Shown piece by piece: positions 8,695 through 15,561 of a stretch of 64,000 nucleotides of DNA. The translations under genes and the position numbers were made by a program. Source of the stretch: CAZOKH01 sp964580315 (lineage in GTDB: Bacteria; Chloroflexota; Anaerolineae; Anaerolineales; Anaerolineaceae); contig CAZOKH010000005.1 in NCBI GenBank assembly GCA_964580315.1, positions 11,343 through 75,342 of the forward strand, written 5' to 3'. The notes under the pieces were generated by a model that was not told the DNA's origin, made no database searches, and was given only the letters and a program-made list of their open reading frames with translations. How positions within the stretch are numbered: position 1 is the first letter of the stretch; each line of letters opens with the position of its first letter.

Positions 8695-8925
8695 TCACCC
8701 GCTGACAATCACCGTGACCAGCGTCAAAACAAAGAAAATGACGCTGAGGATGATGGTGATCCAGAACAGGGTTTTTTCAATGCCGCGGCGGGCAGAGAAA
8801 ACCGTGCTGGTGTCGCTTCCGGTTAAACCACCCAGGCCAACGCCCTTGTTCTGCAAAATAACGCTGCCGATCAGGGCAATTGACGTTATAATCAATGCGA
8901 TATCGAAGTAATTAGAAAGTTTCAC
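8695..8925 (-). CDS. secG: Preprotein translocase subunit SecG
   Basis: A 76-residue membrane protein that assists SecYE/SecA protein export. Two hydrophobic helices flank the conserved cytoplasmic stretch ILQNKGVGLGGLTGSD and FSARRGIEKTLFW. Although the frame could begin at 8955, the GTG at 8925 is preferred: it has a perfect AGGAGG at 8935-8940 nine bases upstream, and the mapped promoter places the transcript start near 8954, downstream of the longer start. It is transcribed divergently from the PHP gene. Confidence 0.93.
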   Translation of the reverse strand: MKLSNYFDIALIITSIALIGSVILQNKGVGLGGLTGSDTSTVFSARRGIEKTLFWITIILSVIFFVLTLVTVIVSG

Positions 8926-8960
8926 TCGCGCAATCCTCCTGTGCTGAAAAAGCACGCTGA

Positions 8961-8990
8961 ATTATACCTGTTATCCTCAAAAAACGTCAA
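8961..8990 (-). promoter_or_regulatory. Sigma70-type promoter of secG
   Basis: On the minus strand TTGACG (8990-8985) and TATAAT (8966-8961) are separated by 18 bp. This is close to consensus and predicts a start near 8954, about 29 nt before the GTG start of secG. Confidence 0.85.
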
Positions 8991-8997
8991 CCAAAAA

Positions 8998-10068
8998 ATG
9001 CACGAACTGGTCGTCAACCTGCACATCCATTCCGTCTATTCGGATGGAAACGCCACCCACAACGAAATCTTATCCACCGCTTCACAGGTTGGAATTGATG
9101 TAGTCATTGTAACCGACCATAATCTCCTGGTACAGGGTGTCGAATCATACCACAAGAGCGGCAATCGATTGACGCTGTTGTTGACTGGTGAAGAAGTGCA
9201 CAACCGCTCTTCTGCTTACAGCCACAAAGGCCATTTGTTGGTTTTCAATGCCGGGCAAGAAATGAGCCCCTACGGCAGCCACCCCCGGCGGTTAATCCAA
9301 CAAATATCCCTTGCCGGCGGCATGTCTTTCATCGCGCATCCGTTTGAATCAGCCATGCCCGAATTTCACGAAGGGGAATTTTCGTGGGGTGACTGGGACG
9401 TGCGCGGATTCACCGGCCTGGAAATTTGGAATGGATTGAGTGAATTAAAATCCAACGGGCGCCCGCCCTGGAGAGCACTGCTGTATGTCCTGGTTCCGCA
9501 ATTGCTGGCCCGCGCCCCTCACCCCGAAACGATCAAAAAATGGGACGAATTAACCGCTGCCGGGCAAACAGTGGTCGCCATTGGCGGCTCAGATGCCCAT
9601 GCCATGACCAAACATTTCAGCATTTTTTCGCGGGTCATTTTTCCATACGCCTATCATTTCCAGGCCATTAACACCCACATTTTGTGCCCCCAACCGCTCA
9701 GCGGCAACCTCGACGCTGACCGGACAATGATTTACGATGCCCTGCGCCAGGGACATGCCTTTGTAGGATATGACCTGCCATTCCCCACCCGCGGTTTTCG
9801 TTTCACTGCCCAGGGTGTGCAGGGAACCGCCCTGATGGGCGACCACATGCGCATCAACGGCAGCAGCGTCACCCTGCAGGTGCGCCTGCCGGTGCGCGCT
9901 CACTGCCGCCTGCTGCGCAATGGCAAGGTGGTTTGCATGTGGAAAAACCGCGAGTCGTTTGCCCACATCACCGATCAGCCGGGCGTTTATCGCGTGGAAG
10001 CCAGCCTGCCCTACCTGGGACGCCGGCGCAGTTGGATTTACAGCAATCCCATTTATCTCAGCGCATAA
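8998..10068 (+). CDS. PHP-domain phosphoesterase-like protein with beta-rich C-terminus
   Basis: 356 residues from the ATG at 8998. The polymerase-and-histidinol-phosphatase metal site begins at once: NLHIHSVYSDGNATHNE, then VTDHN, a conserved GEE, FIAHPFE and the late IGGSDAH. This resembles the PHP proteins with a C-terminal beta domain (about residues 275-355) found in many anaerobes. Likely a metal-dependent phosphoesterase; the substrate is unknown. A start at the GTG 8941 is possible, but it would place about 19 poorly hydrophobic residues before the PHP fold and overlaps the secG control region. The YbaK gene follows five bases after the stop. Confidence 0.88.
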   Translation: MHELVVNLHIHSVYSDGNATHNEILSTASQVGIDVVIVTDHNLLVQGVESYHKSGNRLTLLLTGEEVHNRSSAYSHKGHLLVFNAGQEMSPYGSHPRRLIQQISLAGGMSFIAHPFESAMPEFHEGEFSWGDWDVRGFTGLEIWNGLSELKSNGRPPWRALLYVLVPQLLARAPHPETIKKWDELTAAGQTVVAIGGSDAHAMTKHFSIFSRVIFPYAYHFQAINTHILCPQPLSGNLDADRTMIYDALRQGHAFVGYDLPFPTRGFRFTAQGVQGTALMGDHMRINGSSVTLQVRLPVRAHCRLLRNGKVVCMWKNRESFAHITDQPGVYRVEASLPYLGRRRSWIYSNPIYLSA

Positions 10069-10073
10069 AAACC

Positions 10074-10568
10074 ATGATCCAAAATAACGTCACCCGCTTT
10101 TTATCCTCGAAAAAAGTCGACTTCACCGCTTTTGAACTGCCCCCCGAGAAGTTGGGCGCACTTGAATCAGCCCGCCTGCTGGGTGTGCCGCCCGGCATGG
10201 TGTTTAAGACCATTGTGCTGGCGCGCGTCGAGCGCGGCAAACCCATCCTGGCGGTCATCCCCGGCGACCGCGAAGTGGACCTTAAAGCCGCAGCGGCAGT
10301 CGTAGGCGAAAAGAAAATCCGCCTCACCACGCAAAGTGAAGCGGAAAAACTGACCGGTTTGCTGGCAGGCGGCATTTCACCGCTGGCGCTGATCAATAAG
10401 GGCTTCCAAGTGCTGCTTGACCAGCATGCCATGCAGTATGAACAAATTCATATCTCCGGCGGTCAGCGCGGTTTGAACATCAAACTATCTGTGGCTGACC
10501 TGATCAAACTGACCTCCGCCCGCACCGCTGAAATCAGCGCACCCCTGTCCGCAGCAGACGGGGATTGA
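10074..10568 (+). CDS. ybaK: Cys-tRNA(Pro)/Cys-tRNA(Cys) deacylase-type protein (YbaK/EbsC)
   Basis: A 164-residue trans-editing protein that hydrolyses mischarged aminoacyl-tRNA. The family features are VTRFLSSKKVDFTAFEL at the N-terminus, GVPPGMVFKTIVLAR with the substrate-positioning Lys, VIPGDREVDLKAAAA and the C-terminal YEQIHISGGQRGLNIKL loop. The frame stays open upstream, but the ATG at 10074 starts precisely at the domain, five bases after the PHP stop codon, so the two genes are translationally linked. Confidence 0.93.
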   Translation: MIQNNVTRFLSSKKVDFTAFELPPEKLGALESARLLGVPPGMVFKTIVLARVERGKPILAVIPGDREVDLKAAAAVVGEKKIRLTTQSEAEKLTGLLAGGISPLALINKGFQVLLDQHAMQYEQIHISGGQRGLNIKLSVADLIKLTSARTAEISAPLSAADGD

Positions 10569-10577
10569 AGCCAACCA

Positions 10578-12029
10578 TCAGCCTTTAATCACCACCAGGG
10601 GGCGCAAACGCGCTACTTTTCCGGCAATTCCGGCCCCCACCACGGTTTCCACCACCTCATCAACATCTTTGTATGCCTGGGGCGCTTCTTCAGCCAGCCC
10701 GGGCAGCGAACCCGCCCGAATGGTGATGCCTTTTTTCTCCAGGCTGTCGCGCAGTTGGTCGCCGCGAAAATCATGCTTGGCTTTGCTGCGGCTGAGCACC
10801 CTGCCCGCCCCGTGGCAGGCTGATCCCAGGGCGCGTTCCATGCTGGCGCGCGTTCCCACCAGCACCCACGAGGCGGTGCCCATGCTGCCCGGCACCAGCA
10901 CCGGCTGCCCAATTGCGCGGTATTCACCCGGCAGTTCTGGCGAACCGGGTCCAAAAGCGCGGGTGGCTCCCTTGCGGTGCACGCACACCTTAACCTGCTC
11001 GCCGTTGATAGTGTGGGTTTCCACTTTGCCCATGTTGTGAGCAATGTCATACACCTGGTGAATTTCAAAATGTTTGATTCTGCCGCGGAACACCTGTTCA
11101 AAGGCTTCCCGCGCCTGCTGCGCCAAATACTGCCGGTTGGTAAAGGCATAGTTGGCAGCCGCCCGCATGGCAGCCAGGTAATCTTGCCCTTCGGGAGAAT
11201 CGAGCGGCGCGCACACCAGTTCGCGGTCCGGCAGGTGAATGCCGTATCGCTTTGAAGCGGCCTGGAAACTTTGCACATAATCAGTGCACACCTGGTGTCC
11301 CAAACCGCGCGAACCGCAGTGAATCATCAACGTCAGGCAGCCGGGATGCAGCCCCATAACGTCGGCAGCCTGCCGGTCAAAAATCTCATCCACCACAGCC
11401 ACTTCCAAAAAATGATTGCCCGCCCCCAGGCTGCCCAGTTGACTGCGCCCGCGTTCGCGCGCCCGGCTGCTCAATTTGGCTGGGTCGGCGCCCTCCAGGC
11501 AGCCGCCTTCTTCGGTGCGCTGCACGTCCATGGGGGTGGCCATGCCGTTTTGCAGGGCATAGCGCGAACCCTCGCGGCACACCCGTTCCAATTGTGATGC
11601 GCTCAGGGTCACATTGCCATCTGTGCCCACCCCGCTGGGGCAGTGCTGATCCAGCGCGGTCGCCAGGTCGTCCAGGTAGGGCAGCGCATCTTCCATTTGT
11701 ATCTGGGAGGCCATCAGGCGCACGCCGCAGTTAATGTCGTAACCAATGCCGCCCGGCGAGATGACGCCCTGCGGGTAGCGCGTGGCAGCCACCCCGCCAA
11801 TGGGAAAGCCGTAGCCCTGGTGAACATCAGGCATCACCAGCACATCTCCCACCAGCCCCGGCAGCATGGCGGCATTCACCGCCTGTTCAATCGATTTATC
11901 TCCCAGCGCCGCTTCCAGCAGCCGCCTTGTGGCAAACACGCGCACCGCTGCACGCATTTGCGGGTGAAAATGCTGCGGAATGCGCCACTCATAGTCACTG
12001 ATTTTCTCAAAATCGCGAATCGATATCAT
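10578..12029 (-). CDS. rtcB: RNA-splicing ligase RtcB
   Basis: A 483-residue GTP- and Mn-dependent ligase that joins 2',3'-cyclic-phosphate (or 3'-phosphate) to 5'-OH RNA ends. Seen: metal site GGIGYDINCGVRLM with the conserved Cys, the MIHCGSRGLGHQV motif, VPGSMGTASWVL, and SACHGAGRVLSRSKA with the guanylylated His. AGGAG eight bases before the ATG at 12029 marks the start; the frame would allow seven more residues. The archease gene lies 30 bp upstream, so activator and ligase are made together. Confidence 0.97.
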   Translation of the reverse strand: MISIRDFEKISDYEWRIPQHFHPQMRAAVRVFATRRLLEAALGDKSIEQAVNAAMLPGLVGDVLVMPDVHQGYGFPIGGVAATRYPQGVISPGGIGYDINCGVRLMASQIQMEDALPYLDDLATALDQHCPSGVGTDGNVTLSASQLERVCREGSRYALQNGMATPMDVQRTEEGGCLEGADPAKLSSRARERGRSQLGSLGAGNHFLEVAVVDEIFDRQAADVMGLHPGCLTLMIHCGSRGLGHQVCTDYVQSFQAASKRYGIHLPDRELVCAPLDSPEGQDYLAAMRAAANYAFTNRQYLAQQAREAFEQVFRGRIKHFEIHQVYDIAHNMGKVETHTINGEQVKVCVHRKGATRAFGPGSPELPGEYRAIGQPVLVPGSMGTASWVLVGTRASMERALGSACHGAGRVLSRSKAKHDFRGDQLRDSLEKKGITIRAGSLPGLAEEAPQAYKDVDEVVETVVGAGIAGKVARLRPLVVIKG

Positions 12030-12059
12030 CGTAAACTCTCCTGAACCCAACCGCCCATC

Positions 12060-12476
12060 TCAGACATCGAACACGATGATGGTTTCCAACCCCCGTTCTG
12101 TGCTCTGGATGTCCATCTGGTGATAGGTGGCTGCCTTAATTTCGGTTGATTCGCCATCCAATAATTCACACCAGCCATCCACAACCAGTTTGTCCGAATC
12201 GTGCGTAAACACAAAATCTTTCAACACACAACCTTCTTGTTGGTAAACATAAAGCAACTCGTTTAAAAAAGACACCAACAAACTTTCATCATCCCCCAAT
12301 TCCAATGAGAATTGTTGTTTTTCGCGGCTTTGGGCAGCACCACTGACGCCCAGCAAATGATAAAGGGCATGCGCGGCGCAGCGCAGCAGCCCTTCCAGGT
12401 CTGGCGCCCACACTTCCACCGCCAGGTCGGCAGTATGAGAAACTTCTTTGAATCCAAATTCAGTCATTGCGGTCAC
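12060..12476 (-). CDS. Archease, RtcB activator
   Basis: 138 residues of the archease family (DUF101), which speeds guanylylation of RtcB and turnover of the ligase. The signature FKEVSHTADLAVEVWAPD, the central LLVSFLNELLYVYQQEG and the acidic C-terminal IIVFDV are all present. Two starts are possible: GTG at 12476 with AAGG six bases upstream (chosen), or ATG at 12467, three codons later. It immediately precedes rtcB. It diverges from the FHA gene across only 25 bp, where the motif ATTATAAT offers a -10 element in both directions. Confidence 0.93.
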   Translation of the reverse strand: MTAMTEFGFKEVSHTADLAVEVWAPDLEGLLRCAAHALYHLLGVSGAAQSREKQQFSLELGDDESLLVSFLNELLYVYQQEGCVLKDFVFTHDSDKLVVDGWCELLDGESTEIKAATYHQMDIQSTERGLETIIVFDV

Positions 12477-12487
12477 CGCATACCTTA

Positions 12488-12495
12488 ATTATAAT
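12488..12495. promoter_or_regulatory. Possible shared -10 region between archease and FHA genes
   Basis: TATAAT is present on the plus strand at 12490-12495 and on the minus strand at 12493-12488. On the plus strand TTGCGG (12467-12472) sits 17 bp upstream and would start transcription almost at the ATG of the FHA gene. A good -35 for the minus strand is not seen. Confidence 0.35.
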
Positions 12496-12501
12496 CATTC
12501 C

Positions 12502-13254
12502 ATGCCGTCAAAATTGGATTTGATAGAAGCCCATCTGCGTTCGTGGATTGAAAACAGCCTGCACCTGCTGCCCGGTTGGGACCAGCAGGAAATGCTGGCC
12601 GGCAGGCTGCTGGCGGCCATGAGTGAATCGGTCAGCACCGAAGACGGTTTTCTGTGCGCCCCGGGCGCCTATGTCATATCTTTGAACCCGGTTTCGCTGC
12701 AAGAGTGGCAAACCGGCAACGAGTTGGCCAGCGCCCTGGAACTGGCATTGCAAAACGCCGCCCAGGAAGCCGGGGTCATTTTAAAAAGCGCGCCTTCCAT
12801 CCAGATCACCGCCGATCCGCAGCTTGCGCCCAATGTCTTTCACGTGTGTTCGCTTGAGAAGGAATCGGCTGCAGAACAGACCAGCGCCCTGCCGGTGATT
12901 GAAACCCGGCCGCCCGACAGTGCCCAGCCACATTCCATCAACACCTTTCTCATCCTGGAAGATTCAGATATTTTCGCGCTGAACAAATCCGTGATCAATA
13001 TCGGGCGGCGGCCCGAAAACGATTTGCAGATCATCGATCCGCGCATTTCGCGCAACCATGCCCAGCTTCGTTCAGCGCACGGCCACTACCAGATCTTCGA
13101 CCTCAACTCCACCGGCGGCACCTATGTCAACGGCCAGCGCGTTACCCAGCACGCCCTCAAACCGGGCGATGTGATTTCGCTGGCCGGCGTGCTGCTGATC
13201 TACGGGGAAGACTACACCTCAGCGGTACATCAGACCAGCGAGATAAAACCTTGA
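12502..13254 (+). CDS. FhaA-like protein: DUF3662 plus FHA domain
   Basis: A 250-residue protein with an N-terminal FhaA-type domain (residues 1-120, from SKLDLIEAHLRSWIENSLHL) and a C-terminal forkhead-associated domain (about 155-240; INIGRRPENDLQI, RISRNHAQLR, STGGTYVNGQRV). FHA domains bind phosphothreonine. In Actinobacteria FhaA is a Ser/Thr-kinase partner encoded next to fhaB, rodA and pbpA, and here fhaB-like and RodA-PBP genes are near by. No Ser/Thr kinase gene is in this window. The ATG at 12502 matches the domain start. Confidence 0.9.
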   Translation: MPSKLDLIEAHLRSWIENSLHLLPGWDQQEMLAGRLLAAMSESVSTEDGFLCAPGAYVISLNPVSLQEWQTGNELASALELALQNAAQEAGVILKSAPSIQITADPQLAPNVFHVCSLEKESAAEQTSALPVIETRPPDSAQPHSINTFLILEDSDIFALNKSVINIGRRPENDLQIIDPRISRNHAQLRSAHGHYQIFDLNSTGGTYVNGQRVTQHALKPGDVISLAGVLLIYGEDYTSAVHQTSEIKP

Positions 13255-13281
13255 AATGAAAAGTCCACAGGAGCCTAAACC

Positions 13282-13701
13282 ATGTCTGGCATAATCGTGT
13301 TGATTTTGCGTACACTGCTTGTCTTAAGCCTGTATGCATTCATCGGCTGGATGATCTACACCATCTGGCAGGACCTGCACATCAACCTGGCATGGATCAG
13401 CCACAAGCGCATTCCCACCCTGCAACTGCGCATGGCCGAGGTGGATGCTGTTCAATTCAACAGCACCGAGGTGGTGCTGGGGCGCGACACCAATTGTGAA
13501 TTCCAACTGGAAGACGAAACCGTTTCCGGGCGGCACGCCCGCCTCAGCCACCATCACAACCAGTGGTGGGTTGAAGATTTGCACTCCACCAACGGCACAT
13601 TCTTAAACGATGAACGCGTTGAAACCGCCACGGTGGTCACCTCGGGCGACGAACTGCGCTGCGGTCAGGTTGTGCTCGAAATTATTATCACCCCCAAATA
13701 A
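13282..13701 (+). CDS. FhaB-like membrane-anchored FHA protein
   Basis: 139 residues. An N-terminal transmembrane helix (about residues 3-27, IIVLILRTLLVLSLYAFIGW) is followed by a linker and an FHA domain (55-135). FHA residues are intact: VVLGRDTNCEFQL, VSGRHARLSHH, HSTNGTFLNDERV. Its layout matches actinobacterial FhaB/FipA, which links phosphorylation to cell-wall synthesis. GGAG eight bases before the ATG supports the start. It lies 27 bp after the FhaA-like gene, clearly one operon. Confidence 0.9.
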   Translation: MSGIIVLILRTLLVLSLYAFIGWMIYTIWQDLHINLAWISHKRIPTLQLRMAEVDAVQFNSTEVVLGRDTNCEFQLEDETVSGRHARLSHHHNQWWVEDLHSTNGTFLNDERVETATVVTSGDELRCGQVVLEIIITPK

Positions 13702-13710
13702 AACCAATCC

Positions 13711-14499
13711 TCAAATTTTCGCCAATGCCAGCAGCGACGTGCCGAAGGGCAATTGCATTCTTCGCCGGATCGCTCCCACTTCCCACGCCATGCTGGCCGC
13801 GGCGATTTCATTGATGACCGGGATCACGCGAATCTCATCCAGGGCTTCTTCGTGCAGCGCCTGCGGATCGACAGCGCCAGCCCGCCGGCGCAGGTTTGCC
13901 GTGCGGCGCGCCAGCCACACCGGTAAATACAGGGTGAGCATGGCATAGGTCAAATACTCCACCTGGAAACCCGCGCCCGTTAACAGGGCGTACAGGTCGT
14001 CGCGTTCATAACGGCGCACATGCCCGCCAGCCTCATCAAACACGCTCCATAATCGCCGCGAGGCCGGCACGGTCAGCAGCAGCCACCCGCCGGGCATGAT
14101 CAGTTTTTTCAACAACTCCAACACCCGGCGGTCGTCCTCCAGGTGTTCCAGCACATCAAACATACCCACCAGGTGAAAAGGCGCGCCAAACGGCGGCTGA
14201 CGCAGATCAGCCTGCACCAGCGGGCAGTTGCAGCGTTGATGTGCGAAACGCAGCCCGTCCTGGTATAAATCCATACCAGCCACCAGGCCTGCCCCGGGCA
14301 GTTCGGCCAGGCTGCGCAGCACATTGCCCGTGCCGCAGCCCACTTCCAGCACGCGGTAACCTGCCGCAAGCTGGTTGACTGCCGGTTGAGCCGCAGCAGT
14401 GATCATCTTATTGCGCGTCTGAAACCAGAAATGGCGGTCTTCTGCCGCTGCCAGAGGGGCAAAATAAACGGGGTCATACCCGGCGTTTGTCTGTGTCAT
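13711..14499 (-). CDS. Class I SAM-dependent methyltransferase
   Basis: 262 residues. The Rossmann SAM-binding motif I VLEVGCGTGNVLRSLAE is at about 48-64, followed by the acidic loop GMDLYQDGL, motif LVGMFDVLEHLEDD and a late PGGWLLLTVPA. It is of the Methyltransf_11/25 type, often found in glycan or lipid pathways; the substrate is unknown. AAGGA eight bases before the ATG supports the start. It interrupts the plus-strand FHA/RodA neighbourhood in reverse orientation and ends 9 bp from the FhaB-like stop. Confidence 0.92.
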   Translation of the reverse strand: MTQTNAGYDPVYFAPLAAAEDRHFWFQTRNKMITAAAQPAVNQLAAGYRVLEVGCGTGNVLRSLAELPGAGLVAGMDLYQDGLRFAHQRCNCPLVQADLRQPPFGAPFHLVGMFDVLEHLEDDRRVLELLKKLIMPGGWLLLTVPASRRLWSVFDEAGGHVRRYERDDLYALLTGAGFQVEYLTYAMLTLYLPVWLARRTANLRRRAGAVDPQALHEEALDEIRVIPVINEIAAASMAWEVGAIRRRMQLPFGTSLLALAKI

Positions 14500-14623
14500 T
14501 CACACAATCCTTGACTATAATGGTTATATTGGAAAACCTTTATGAAATTTGTCTTTCCAATTTTACAACCTGTTTGATAATGTTTGATGATTAAATTGTT
14601 TTAATCCTGGCTAACTCCAGATG

Positions 14624-14632
14624 TGCTATGAT
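14624..14632 (+). promoter_or_regulatory. Extended -10 promoter for MTAP-FtsW operon
   Basis: TGC-TATGAT (TG at 14624-14625, -10 at 14627-14632) has the extended -10 form and only a weak -35 region upstream. It would start transcription near 14639, about 53 nt before the MTAP start codon. Confidence 0.5.
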
Positions 14633-14691
14633 TACCTTTGAATAACCAATGAGCATCCACACTGTCACCTTATTCCTGGGAGGGTATGAAA

Positions 14692-15561
14692 ATGACTGAT
14701 ACGATTGACCTGGCTATTATTGGCGGAACCGGTTTGCAAAAATTTGCGGGTTTGAGTGATGTTGAAACGCGCGAAGTGCAAACGCCGTTTGGATCCCCCA
14801 GTTCGCCCATTGTAATCGGCAGCCTGTCAGGCAGGCGTGTGGCCTTTCTCTCCCGGCACGGCATTGGGCATCACATCACCCCTTCCGAGGTGAATTACCG
14901 CGCCAACATCTATGCACTCAAAGCCCTGGGCGCCACCCGCGTGGTCAGCATCAGCGCATGCGGTTCACTGCGCGAAGACTACGCCCCTGGTCACATTGTC
15001 ATTCCCGACCAGTTGGTCGATTTCACCAAAAATCGCGCACGCACCTTCTTTGGCGAGGGACTGGTGGGGCATGTGGGCACTGCCGACCCCTATTGCAGCG
15101 ATCTGTCGGCTGCCGCCTATGAAGCCGTTGAGCAAACCGGCGCCACGGTGCACCAGGGCGGTGCTTTCATTGTCATTGAAGGGCCGCGTTTCAGCACCAA
15201 AGCCGAATCGCAACTGTTCCGTTCATGGAACATGTCCATCATCGGCATGACCGCCTGCCCCGAAGCCTTTCTGGCGCGCGAAGTCGAATTGTGCTACACC
15301 ACCATGGCGCACGTCACCGATTATGACGTGTGGCATGTCAGTGAAGCCCCGGTCACAGTTGAATTGGTGGTACGCACCCTCAACAAGAACACCGAAATCG
15401 CCCAGCAGGCCATTCGCAACCTGGTGGCCGGCTTGCCAGAAACCAATTCCTGCACCTGTCAGAATTCCCTGGCAAACGCGCTGATGACCGATCCCGGGGT
15501 CATTCCACCCGCAACCAAAAAGAAATTAGGTCTGCTCGTATCCAAATACCTTCCCGAGTGA
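14692..15561 (+). CDS. mtnP: S-methyl-5'-thioadenosine phosphorylase
   Basis: A 289-residue phosphorylase splitting methylthioadenosine into adenine and methylthioribose-1-phosphate for methionine salvage. Seen: IIGGTGLQ at the N-terminus, RHGIGHHITPSEVNYRANI, SACGSLREDYAPG, GGAFIVIEGPRFSTKAES and GMTACPEAFLAREVELCY, all typical of MTAP rather than PNP. GGAGG at 14679-14683 is eight bases from the ATG at 14692; the ATG at 14686 is too close to it. The stop overlaps the GTG of the FtsW fusion gene (GTGA), giving translational coupling. Confidence 0.95.
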   Translation: MTDTIDLAIIGGTGLQKFAGLSDVETREVQTPFGSPSSPIVIGSLSGRRVAFLSRHGIGHHITPSEVNYRANIYALKALGATRVVSISACGSLREDYAPGHIVIPDQLVDFTKNRARTFFGEGLVGHVGTADPYCSDLSAAAYEAVEQTGATVHQGGAFIVIEGPRFSTKAESQLFRSWNMSIIGMTACPEAFLAREVELCYTTMAHVTDYDVWHVSEAPVTVELVVRTLNKNTEIAQQAIRNLVAGLPETNSCTCQNSLANALMTDPGVIPPATKKKLGLLVSKYLPE

